Assembly (NCBI GenBank): GCA_964572185.1
Contig: CAZNFI010000156.1
Coordinates: forward strand, 1-6,763
Length of the DNA: 6,763 bases
Direction: 5' to 3'
Origin: Azophilus sp964572185
GTDB lineage: Bacteria > Pseudomonadota > Gammaproteobacteria > Pseudomonadales > Azotimanducaceae
The notes under the pieces are model-generated. The model saw nothing but the letters and a program-made list of their open reading frames with translations, ran no database searches and was not told the DNA's origin. Numbering within the stretch: the stretch's first letter is position 1; each line of letters begins with the position of its first letter. Below are positions 1-5,956 of this stretch, piece after piece. The position numbers and the translations under genes were made by a program.

Positions 1-1
1 G

Positions 2-280
2 CGCTACATCGCCTGGGCCATACCGAGTATCGGTTTCATCGGCACCGTGCGCGGCATTAGCCAGGCGCTGGGGCAAGCCTACCGGGCGGTGGAAGGCGAC
101 ATCAGCGGCGTTACCGCGAATCTTGGGGTGGCGTTCAACTCGACCTTCATCGCCCTGGTGATCAGCATCGTGGTCATGTTCCTGATGCATCAGTTGCAGT
201 TGATTCAGGAACGTCTGGTGCGCGATGTCCAGGGCTATTGCGACCGCCGGCTGCTCCGCCACCTGCGCGTTCGTGACTGA
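2..280 (+). CDS. MotA/TolQ/ExbB-family proton channel subunit, C-terminal part (5' end outside window)
   Basis: The open frame runs from the window edge to a TGA at 278-280, giving the last 92 residues. Two membrane helices are visible. The first contains IPSIGFIGTVRG, matching the proline/glycine-rich third helix of MotA/TolQ/ExbB proteins. The second spans roughly GVAFNSTFIALVISIVVMF and matches the fourth helix. A threonine in each helix (in GTV and in NST) sits where family members place channel-lining polar residues. A basic amphipathic tail follows (QERLVRD, RRLLRHLRVRD), expected to be cytoplasmic. In this family, pentamers of the A subunit surround two B-subunit helices in the inner membrane and convert ion flow into motion. 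The VWA proteins downstream supply the plausible B-type helices. The stop overlaps the next start by one base (TGATG), suggesting translational coupling. The family call is firm; the specific role is inferred. The N-terminus and gene start cannot be seen. Confidence 0.85.
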   Translation, partial: RYIAWAIPSIGFIGTVRGISQALGQAYRAVEGDISGVTANLGVAFNSTFIALVISIVVMFLMHQLQLIQERLVRDVQGYCDRRLLRHLRVRD

Positions 281-1635
281 TGGACCTGCTGGCGTTCAAT
301 GACGCGGAACTTACCCTTTACCGGGACGGCGAGCCGGTTTACCGGCAGCCTGCCATCGCTCACATCGGCCCCGACAGCACCCTGTTCGGCCGGCAGGCAC
401 TGCGCATCGCGCGCCTGCATCCGCAGCAGAGCAACGCTCAATACCTGGCCCGGCTGAGTGCCGACCCGCTGCCGATCCCGGGCAAGCTGGCAAGCAACCA
501 CGCCGACCTGGTCTACCTGCATCTTCGCGACCTGATCGCCGGCACCGGCACCGAGTCGCAGTCGACGCCAGCGAACCCCACCGGCGCTACGGCGGGGCGC
601 ACTCGGGGCAAGCGCCGGGCCATGCGCCTTCCCTGGCCGGCACGACGCGGCGGCGACGCCACGGCAGCTGAACGGGGATCCGGCGACCGCATCGGAGCAG
701 GGCCCGCGGCCGCGCAACCGCACAGCCATCGCAGCATCGGGGACGCCGACCCGGGCCTGGTCGTCGCCGTACCCGGTGTCTTGAGCAGCGACCAACTCGG
801 TGTGCTGCTCGGCATCGCCATGGAGGCGGGCATCGAGGTGCGCGGCTTCGTGGACAGCGCCGTACTCATGGCGAGCACCACCGCCCTGCCGGCTCATGCG
901 TGGTTGCTGGACCTGCACCTGACCCGGGCCTGTCTGACCGAGTTGCGGGTGACAGACGAGGTGACGGCAGCGGCTGCGCAGGAACTGCCCGGCTGTGGCC
1001 TGATGTCCTGCCTGGACGGCTGGGCGAACCTGGTGGCCGACCGGTTCGTGCAGGACACCCGGTTCGATCCGCTGCATGCGGCCGACACGGAACAGCAACT
1101 CTACGATCAGCTCTACGACTGGTCCCTGCAGACCGGCAGCGGTGAAAACGGAGAAAACGGATTCGCCGCCCGGATACAGCATGGCGGCCACGAACGGCAC
1201 GTACAGGTGCCGGGCGCGGTGCTGCAGCGCAAACTCGTGCAACGCTTCGAACAGCTTGCCCAGAAGCTGCCCGCCGACGCCCTGTTGCTGGTGGCGCCGG
1301 AGAGCGCGGCCGTGCCGGGGCTACTGGCGGGCCTTGGCGATCTGGGCATTCAGGCCGAGGCACTGGCGCCGCAGGCCCTGGTGCAGGGATTTCTGCGCCA
1401 CGCGCCGGCGATTGCCTCGGGGCAGTTGACCCTGGTCTCCGCCCTGCCCTGCGGCGAGCCGGCGCGCGCACCGGTGACCGACGACCGGCCCGCGGCGACC
1501 CATGTGCTGCTGGACAGCCGGGCCTGGCCGCTATCGGGCAATCCGTTTGGCCTGCCGGTTGCGGGCCGGGCTGGCGACACCATCGGCAAGGACGGCAAGG
1601 ACTTGCGCCTCATTGCCGTCGAAGCGCACTCATAG
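280..1635 (+). CDS. Degenerate actin/Hsp70-like (ASKHA-fold) protein of the stator-like operon
   Basis: This 451-residue protein starts at an ATG sharing its A with the previous TGA. There is no clear Shine-Dalgarno, so reinitiation after the channel gene is likely. No signal peptide or membrane helix is visible, so it should be cytoplasmic. The order of segments resembles an actin/Hsp70-type ATPase: an N-terminal lobe with LFGRQALRIARLHP (residues 35-48) and PLPIPGKLASNHADL (63-77); PGVLSSDQLGVLLGIAMEAG (165-184), like the Hsp70 stretch that precedes the second subdomain; WLLDLHLTRACLTEL (208-222) at the phosphate-2 position; and LLLVAPESAAVPGLLAGL (335-352) at the adenosine-motif position. 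The usual DLGTT-type phosphate-1 loop is missing at the N-terminus and the phosphate-2 glycines are replaced, so ATP hydrolysis is doubtful. Residues about 88-157 are a low-complexity Arg/Gly/Ala/Pro linker. The fold call rests on motif memory, not on a search. The context implies a cytoplasmic partner of the channel. Confidence 0.65.
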   Translation: MDLLAFNDAELTLYRDGEPVYRQPAIAHIGPDSTLFGRQALRIARLHPQQSNAQYLARLSADPLPIPGKLASNHADLVYLHLRDLIAGTGTESQSTPANPTGATAGRTRGKRRAMRLPWPARRGGDATAAERGSGDRIGAGPAAAQPHSHRSIGDADPGLVVAVPGVLSSDQLGVLLGIAMEAGIEVRGFVDSAVLMASTTALPAHAWLLDLHLTRACLTELRVTDEVTAAAAQELPGCGLMSCLDGWANLVADRFVQDTRFDPLHAADTEQQLYDQLYDWSLQTGSGENGENGFAARIQHGGHERHVQVPGAVLQRKLVQRFEQLAQKLPADALLLVAPESAAVPGLLAGLGDLGIQAEALAPQALVQGFLRHAPAIASGQLTLVSALPCGEPARAPVTDDRPAATHVLLDSRAWPLSGNPFGLPVAGRAGDTIGKDGKDLRLIAVEAHS

Positions 1636-1699
1636 CCACTCTACATGGATATTTTTTCTATTAAATTCAATAAATTAAACAGTTAACCTAATTTCAGAC
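1636..1699 (+). promoter_or_regulatory. AT-rich intergenic gap, possible internal promoter of the VWA genes
   Basis: Only about a quarter of these 64 bases are G or C, while the genes on both sides are strongly GC-rich. It is the only sizeable break in the gene set from 2 to 5190, and it separates the channel/actin-like pair from the VWA/lipoprotein genes. Several weak -10-like hexamers occur (for example TTCAAT at 1666 and TAACCT at 1684), but none has a convincing -35 at proper spacing. A small dyad, AAATTA (1672-1677) and TAATTT (1689-1694), flanks a GTTAAC palindrome. No Shine-Dalgarno is seen before the ATG at 1700. A promoter or upstream AT element is the simplest reading, but no element is established. 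Confidence 0.35.
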
Positions 1700-2788
1700 A
1701 TGCGCTCAAAACGGCGACTCAGCGTCTTTTCCCTTTCCTTCCTGGACGTGATGTCCTGCGGCTTCGGCGCGGTCGTGCTCATCTTCCTGATCATCAACCA
1801 CGACACCGAGGAAAACGCCAAGGTCGTCAACAAGGACCTGCTCGCCGAGATCAGGCTGCTCGACTACCAGGTGCGCAATGGCGAGCATGACCTGTTCGAA
1901 CTGAAGGAGCGCCTGGAAGAACTTCGCCAGCGCCTCGATGACTCCGACCGCAAGCTGGCCAGCACCGAGGCGGACGTCGAGCGCACGCGCGACGAGTTCG
2001 GCGAATTGAGCGTCCGCTCGCAAGCCGAAGAGGAAAGCCTCAACAGGCTCAAGTCGGATGTCGATGCCCGGGAAGAGGAACTCGAGCGGCTACGCGCCAT
2101 CAATGCCGCCAATGAAGGATTGAGCGTGCGCGGCTTCGCCGGCGAAGGCGACCGCCAGTACCTGACCGGCCTCAAGGTCGGCGGCCGGAACATTCTCATC
2201 GCCGTGGACGTCTCCGCCAGCATGCTCGACGACACCATCGTCAACGTGCTGCGCCGGCGCAACATGCCCACCGACCGGCAACGCCTGTCGCCCAAGTGGC
2301 AGCGCGCGGTCAACACCGTCGAGTGGCTGAGCGCACAGCTTCCACTCGATGCCGACTTCCAGATATTCACCTTCAATACCAGCACCACGTCGCTGCTGCC
2401 GGGCAGCAACGATCAGTGGGTGCCGCTTGCGGAGGGCCGCGAGCTCGAAAGCGCCATCGACCGGCTGCAGGAGATCGTCCCCGCCCGGGGAACCAGCCTG
2501 GTGAACCTGGTCACCAAGCTGCGCAGTCTCGACCCGTTGCCCGACAACGTCTATTTGATCGTCGATTCACTGCCCACCCAGGGCATGCGCCCGCCGCGCC
2601 GGGCGACGATCTCCGGTTCCGACCGGCTGGGGCTGTTCCGGGATGCGCTGCGCGAACTGCCCAACCAGGTGCCCATGAACGTGATCATGTTTCCCATGGA
2701 AGGCGATCCGCTGGCTGCCGCGGCGTTCTGGAATCTGGCACGCACGACCGGGGGCGCTTATATGGCGCCTTCCAGGGACTGGCCCTGA
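1700..2788 (+). CDS. Membrane-anchored coiled-coil VWA protein with MotB/ExbD-like helix (first paralog)
   Basis: The protein has 362 residues. A basic N-terminus (MRSKRRL) is followed by one membrane helix at about residues 12-33, containing SFLDVMSCGFGAVVLIF with Asp16 at its cytoplasmic end. This layout matches MotB, ExbD and TolR, where that aspartate carries the proton. Charged heptad-like sequence follows at about 38-135, a probable periplasmic coiled coil. A von Willebrand factor A domain begins near 160. ILIAVDVSAS gives the metal-binding DxSxS motif (Asp170 to Ser174). RGTSL supplies the likely MIDAS threonine (265) and YLIVDS the aspartate (289). About 25 residues rich in Arg are inserted after the first motif (178-203). 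No OmpA-type peptidoglycan-binding domain is present. The ATG at 1700 is the only sensible start: an in-frame stop lies at 1676 and the next Met is inside the helix. The stop overlaps the next gene as TGATG. The VWA domain is firm; the proton-channel role is inferred from helix and neighbours. Confidence 0.85.
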   Translation: MRSKRRLSVFSLSFLDVMSCGFGAVVLIFLIINHDTEENAKVVNKDLLAEIRLLDYQVRNGEHDLFELKERLEELRQRLDDSDRKLASTEADVERTRDEFGELSVRSQAEEESLNRLKSDVDAREEELERLRAINAANEGLSVRGFAGEGDRQYLTGLKVGGRNILIAVDVSASMLDDTIVNVLRRRNMPTDRQRLSPKWQRAVNTVEWLSAQLPLDADFQIFTFNTSTTSLLPGSNDQWVPLAEGRELESAIDRLQEIVPARGTSLVNLVTKLRSLDPLPDNVYLIVDSLPTQGMRPPRRATISGSDRLGLFRDALRELPNQVPMNVIMFPMEGDPLAAAAFWNLARTTGGAYMAPSRDWP

Positions 2789-3780
2789 TGGGCGCGCGCA
2801 GCCGCCGTGACGTCGAGGAGTTCAGCGTCTCCTTCCTGGACGTGATCTGCTGCGGGTTCGGCGCCATCATCCTGTTGCTGATGATCACCAAGACCGTCGA
2901 GCCGGTATTGCTTGAGAAGACATCGGTCAACCTCGAAGGCCAGGTGGCGGCACGCGAACAGGCGCTTTTCGAGATCAAGGGCCAGATCAACGAACTGCGG
3001 CGCCAGCTCACCGATGCGTCCGGGCAGCTCGACGACAACCTGCTGGAGCTGGCGCGCCTGCAACGGGAACTGAGCCAGATCCTCGGCCGCTTCACCGCCA
3101 CCAGCGAACAGACCGAGGACATGCGCACAGAGACCCTGAAACTGGCCGCCGCGCGGCAAAGCCTCACCGACGAGATGGAGCGCCTGCTCGGCGCCGACTT
3201 CCGCCGCCAGACCGACCTGGTGGGCGGCATCGCCGTGGACAGCGAATACATCGTGTTCATCATCGACACCTCCGGCAGCATGTTCGCCGGCGCCTGGCCG
3301 CAGGTGCTGCGCAAGGTGCAGGAAACGCTGGATGTTTATCCCACGGTCCGGGGCATCCAGGTCATGAACGACATGGGCGAGTACATGTTCGGAGGGTTTC
3401 GCGGGCAGTGGATTCCTGATACGCCGGCCCGCCGGCAGTCGATCATCAACACGCTGCGTACCTGGAACCCGTTCAGCAACTCCAGCCCGGTTGAAGGGAT
3501 ACAGGCCGCCATCGACACCTTTTACTCGCCGGACAAGCGCATCGGCATCTACGTTTTCGGCGACGACTACAGCGGCAACTCCATAGAGGAAGTGGTCGAT
3601 GCGGTGGACCGCATCAATGTCGCCGACGAATCCGGCCGTCGGCGCGTACGCATCAATGCGGTCGGTTTCCCGGTGCATCTGCAGCGGCCCAATGCCCGCG
3701 TCTACCGGTTCGCCGCCCTGATGCGCGAACTCGCCTACCGCAATGACGGCACTTTCGTGGGACTGTCCGACTTTCAGTGA
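2788..3780 (+). CDS. Membrane-anchored coiled-coil VWA protein with MotB/ExbD-like helix (second paralog)
   Basis: This 330-residue protein has the same plan as its upstream neighbour. It has a charged N-terminus, a single helix at about 14-34 with SFLDVICCGFGAIILLLMI and Asp18, a coiled coil at about 45-135, and a VWA domain from about 152. YIVFIIDTSGS gives a textbook DxSGS metal site (Asp160 to Ser164). Ser232 or Ser233 would stand in for the MIDAS threonine, and Asp259/Asp260 in YVFGDDYSG for the late aspartate. The helix is almost identical to the first paralog (shared FS-SFLDV--CGFGA), while the VWA domains have diverged, indicating an old duplication with specialisation. The start at 2788 overlaps the preceding TGA by one base, with AGGGA at 2774-2778 as a fair ribosome site. 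The open frame continues upstream to about 2296, but that part overlaps the first VWA gene and is not credible. The two paralogs probably pair as the B-subunit dimer of the channel; this pairing is inference. Confidence 0.87.
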   Translation: MGARSRRDVEEFSVSFLDVICCGFGAIILLLMITKTVEPVLLEKTSVNLEGQVAAREQALFEIKGQINELRRQLTDASGQLDDNLLELARLQRELSQILGRFTATSEQTEDMRTETLKLAAARQSLTDEMERLLGADFRRQTDLVGGIAVDSEYIVFIIDTSGSMFAGAWPQVLRKVQETLDVYPTVRGIQVMNDMGEYMFGGFRGQWIPDTPARRQSIINTLRTWNPFSNSSPVEGIQAAIDTFYSPDKRIGIYVFGDDYSGNSIEEVVDAVDRINVADESGRRRVRINAVGFPVHLQRPNARVYRFAALMRELAYRNDGTFVGLSDFQ

Positions 3781-3853
3781 TGGAACGGCTGTCGAACTTG
3801 AGGAGTTGGCCAAGCTGCTTTATAAGTGGTGTGGGCGCCTCGGGGAGCCCGGC

Positions 3854-4498
3854 ATGCAAGAGAACCTAAAAATCAGGCCCTGGAGCACAGTGACCACCGA
3901 TGCGCTGGCGCTGCTGCTGGCCAGCACCTTGCTCGGCGCCTGCGCCGGCGGCAGCGTGGCGGTGCCGACCAGCTTTCCCGTGCCCCTGGTGGAGAAGGTT
4001 CAGCTCCCGATCGGCATCTATCTGGACGAAACACTCAACAGCTACAGTTTCACCGAGACCATCGAAAACCAGGGAGAGTGGCATATCGAACTCGGCACCG
4101 CCCAGCGTGCGATGTTCGACAACCTGCTCGCGGGCATGTTCATCGGCCATCGCTTCGTGCAGCACCCCGACGCCTCCAATCCCGATGTGGCCGGCGTGCT
4201 CGTCCCCTCCATCGAGGAACTGCAGTTCACCTTGCCGAGCCAGACCCGTACCGAATACCACGAAGTGTGGATCCGCTACCGCTTTCAGATGCTGGACAAT
4301 CACGGCGAGGCGCTGAGCGACTGGGTTCTGACCGCCTATGGAAAGTCGCATCAGCAGAATCACGGCGGCGCCTCCGGATCGTTGCAGGCCGCGGCGCTGG
4401 AGGCCTGCCGTGATGCCATGGCGGACTTCGCCCTGCGTTTCCAGACCTTCCCCGGCATTGCCGACTGGCTGCGGAACGAACTGGGCGGCGTCTCGTGA
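3854..4498 (+). CDS. Putative outer-membrane lipoprotein, family not identified
   Basis: The protein has 214 residues including a lipoprotein signal peptide: a hydrophobic stretch from about residue 17 leads to the lipobox LLGAC with Cys30. The residue after Cys is Ala, not Asp, so Lol-dependent sorting to the outer membrane is expected. I chose the ATG at 3854 because GGGGAG (3842-3847) sits about six bases upstream and the signal peptide has normal proportions. An in-frame extension to 3743 would bury the signal and overlap the VWA gene. The mature part has LPIGIYLDETLNSYSF (51-66), an acidic helix with AMFDNLLAGMF (86-96), and VLVPSIEELQFTLPS (115-129) followed by YHEVWIRYRFQML, which looks beta-rich. 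The C-terminus is helical. I do not recognise a named family. It shares a GTGA overlap with the next lipoprotein gene, so the two are probably made together and act with the VWA proteins at the periplasmic side. Confidence 0.8.
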   Translation: MQENLKIRPWSTVTTDALALLLASTLLGACAGGSVAVPTSFPVPLVEKVQLPIGIYLDETLNSYSFTETIENQGEWHIELGTAQRAMFDNLLAGMFIGHRFVQHPDASNPDVAGVLVPSIEELQFTLPSQTRTEYHEVWIRYRFQMLDNHGEALSDWVLTAYGKSHQQNHGGASGSLQAAALEACRDAMADFALRFQTFPGIADWLRNELGGVS

Positions 4499-5190
4499 AA
4501 CCGCCATCGACCCGTTGCCTTGACCTCCGCCGCTGGCTGGGCCCCGCCCTGCTGCTGCCGCTGCTGGCCGGCGGCTGCGTAACGGCCACGGTGCAGCAGG
4601 TCCGTGAAGCGGACACGGGCATGGCGGCCGGCGACTCGATTGTGGTACTCGGCCGGCGCAGCCAGCCGGCAACCGCCGAGACCGAACTCGATTTCATCTC
4701 CTGCGTCGCCGGCAACATGAACCGCGGCGCCAACCCGGTAAGCGTCATTCCGGAGCAGCAGTTCATCGATGCCACATTCCCCTGGTTCGAGCCGCGCACC
4801 GCGCCCGCCAACGCCAACGACCTGCCTGCTCTGCTGGACCGGCCGCCACTGGCCAGGCGCCTGGCCGACATGGGGCTGAAGTACCTGGTCTGGATCGAAG
4901 GCTCCACGGAACGTACCGATTCCGGCGGCTCCCTGAGTTGCGCGGTCACGCCAGCCGGCGGCGGATGTTTCGGATTCCTGTCCTGGGAAAACGACTCGGC
5001 ATATGAAGCCTCGATCTGGGACGTGAACAGCGGGAAAGCCGCCGGCCGGGTCAGTTCGGAAGCCATCGGTACCAGTTACATGCCGGCGGTCATCGTGCCG
5101 ATTCCGATTCTCGCGCGGGTGCGTTCATCCGCCTGCACGGCGCTCGCCGATCAGCTCAAGGCGTTCGTGAACAACGAGAGCGCCGGCTGA
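4495..5190 (+). CDS. Putative outer-membrane lipoprotein with four mature cysteines, family not identified
   Basis: This 231-residue protein starts with GTG at 4495, overlapping the previous stop by four bases (GTGA). GGGCGG just upstream is a weak ribosome site. The signal peptide has Arg-rich residues up to 13, a Leu-rich core, and the lipobox LAGGC with Cys28 followed by Val, compatible with outer-membrane sorting. The mature chain carries Cys70, Cys149, Cys158 and Cys214; the even number in an exported protein allows two disulfides, for example 149-158 across the Gly-rich loop, but this is inference. Notable stretches are VIPEQQFIDATFPWFEPRTA (84-103), with the middle region KYLVWIEGSTE (129-139) and SIWDVNSGKAAG (173-184) reading like beta strands. 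I do not recognise a named family. It is the last gene of the plus-strand set and converges on the methyltransferase gene with only 12 bases between the stop codons. Confidence 0.8.
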   Translation: MKPPSTRCLDLRRWLGPALLLPLLAGGCVTATVQQVREADTGMAAGDSIVVLGRRSQPATAETELDFISCVAGNMNRGANPVSVIPEQQFIDATFPWFEPRTAPANANDLPALLDRPPLARRLADMGLKYLVWIEGSTERTDSGGSLSCAVTPAGGGCFGFLSWENDSAYEASIWDVNSGKAAGRVSSEAIGTSYMPAVIVPIPILARVRSSACTALADQLKAFVNNESAG

Positions 5191-5209
5191 CGCGCCACCG
5201 CGTCACGGC
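5182..5209. terminator. Bidirectional stem-loop shared by two convergent stop codons
   Basis: TGACGCG (5188-5194), loop CCAC, and CGCGTCA (5199-5205) make a perfect 7-bp stem. GCCG (5182-5185) and CGGC (5206-5209) could add four pairs past a two-base bulge. The first TGA is the stop of the plus-strand lipoprotein, and the final TCA is the complement of the stop of the minus-strand methyltransferase. No T-tract follows on either strand, so it is not a canonical intrinsic terminator. It may act as a bidirectional terminator or as a 3'-end-protecting hairpin. Confidence 0.5.
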
Positions 5210-5829
5210 CTGATTTCGACCACTTCTCCCTCGAAACGCTCCGGCTCCACCGAGTACCATTCCGTGAGCTTGACCCGGTACCTGCGGCTGCACAGGTCGA
5301 CCAATTCATAGAACGTGGGCCGGCCTGGATCGGCGATGACGAAGCGCCGGGTACCGCCCCGAAAGGCACGATTCACCACGTGTTGCAGGGGTTTGACCAT
5401 GCTGTCCCAGAAACAGATGTCCGAGCCGACAATGGTGTTGAAGCCACCCAGCTGTGCGGAACTGAGCTTCTCGAATTTGCGGCCCAGGGTGTCGACCTGC
5501 ACGCCATTCAAATCCGCCAGTACCTGCAGAAAGGGAAACACGTCCCGGTCGATGTCGAGACCCGTTACCCGGGCACCGAACCGCGACGCGCAGAACACTG
5601 CGGCAGCACCCCATCCGCAGCCGATCTCGAGTACCCGGGCGCCCTTTCTGACGGGTTTTTCGCTGAGGTAGTCCATCAGCAGGAAACTGGAGTTCCATGT
5701 ACGGTTGCCATGCACCGTGGGCCGGTAGCGCCGTTTCAGGCGCCGGATCAGCCGGTGCTGGGATTTGAGCAGGTAGATGCCGTACGCCAGGTACATGTGG
5801 TCTTCGGGCATCGGTTGCAGGTGCGGCAT
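5203..5829 (-). CDS. Class I SAM-dependent methyltransferase, possibly protein-lysine type
   Basis: The protein has 208 residues from the ATG at 5829. VLEIGCGWGAAAVFCA (residues 66-81) is the glycine-rich SAM-binding motif I, and VTGLDID (88-94) is motif II with the acidic ribose-binding residue. GSDICFWD (135-142) occupies the motif IV region, and RFVIADPGRP (162-171) follows as a later strand with a turn. The layout recalls the METTL-type/Methyltransf_16 group and PrmA-like protein methyltransferases more than small-molecule enzymes, but the substrate cannot be read from the sequence. The basic segment LLKSQHRLIRRLKRRYRP (20-37) precedes the domain. A GTG at 5874 would add 15 residues. I prefer 5829 because a promoter-like element at 5858-5887 would start transcription inside that extension; ATG codons at 5811 and 5796 are also possible. 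No start has a good Shine-Dalgarno. It is transcribed away from sufB, and any functional tie to its neighbours is unproven. Confidence 0.85.
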   Translation of the reverse strand: MPHLQPMPEDHMYLAYGIYLLKSQHRLIRRLKRRYRPTVHGNRTWNSSFLLMDYLSEKPVRKGARVLEIGCGWGAAAVFCASRFGARVTGLDIDRDVFPFLQVLADLNGVQVDTLGRKFEKLSSAQLGGFNTIVGSDICFWDSMVKPLQHVVNRAFRGGTRRFVIADPGRPTFYELVDLCSRRYRVKLTEWYSVEPERFEGEVVEIRP

Positions 5830-5857
5830 AGGGGACGGCGCGAAGGGAACTGAGACG

Positions 5858-5887
5858 ATGTTAGCGGCCCGCACTCGAGATTGGCAA
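5858..5887 (-). promoter_or_regulatory. Candidate sigma70-type promoter of the methyltransferase gene
   Basis: Read on the minus strand, TTGCCA (5887-5882) matches five of six -35 bases, and TAACAT (5863-5858) matches four of six -10 bases, with an 18-base spacer. Transcription would begin near 5851, leaving a short leader before the ATG at 5829. This is a motif match only. Confidence 0.4.
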
Positions 5888-5931
5888 TCCGGTCGGCGTC
5901 AGGCGTTTGCGGACCGAGCGCCTGATTCCGA

Positions 5932-5956
5932 ATACCCGACTAATTTAGTTGGGTAT
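5932..5956. promoter_or_regulatory. IscR type 1 binding site upstream of sufB
   Basis: The 25-bp imperfect palindrome has half-sites ATACCCGACT and AGTTGGGTAT around an AT-rich centre. It fits the published type 1 consensus (halves ATASYYGACT and AGTCRRSTAT, centre RWWWY) at every position but one, where T replaces C in the right half. Dyad symmetry continues outward to 5930-5958. Type 1 sites are bound preferentially by [2Fe-2S]-IscR, which represses when clusters are sufficient. The site covers the proposed sufB -35 element, a position that suits repression. It also lies about 45 bp upstream of the methyltransferase promoter candidate, so an effect on that gene is possible but weaker. Confidence 0.85.

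Noticed and set aside
235..1242. Long minus-strand open frame opposite the channel end and actin-like gene
   Set aside because: It lies antisense to the actin-like gene, has low-complexity Arg/Gly/Ala composition and no recognisable domain. Long antisense frames are expected in GC-rich coding DNA.
2296..2787. Upstream extension of the second VWA gene in the same frame
   Set aside because: It would overlap the VWA domain of the first paralog for nearly 500 bases, and the translated extension is Arg/Ala/Gly-rich without motifs. The start at 2788 aligns the two paralogs' N-termini.
2758..3813. Long minus-strand open frame opposite the second VWA gene
   Set aside because: It is fully antisense to a gene with a clear domain, has no recognisable motif, and is explained by codon bias on the plus strand.
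3743..3853. Extended N-terminus for the first lipoprotein
   Set aside because: It overlaps the end of the VWA gene and would put about 67 residues ahead of the lipobox cysteine. The ATG at 3854 has a good ribosome site and gives a normal signal peptide.
3780..3869. 29-codon open frame starting at a TGATG junction
   Set aside because: It is too short to judge, has no recognisable sequence, and overlaps the start of the first lipoprotein gene. It is mentioned only as a possible coupling leader.
4227..5066. Minus-strand open frame opposite the two lipoprotein genes
   Set aside because: It has Ser/Arg-rich shadow composition with no domain, whereas the plus strand has two lipoboxes and overlapping junctions.
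2..5190. Zorya-type anti-phage defence system
   Set aside because: A MotA-like channel subunit is present, but the B subunits carry VWA domains instead of an OmpA-like domain, and no helicase or nuclease component is seen. Defence remains possible but is not supported here.
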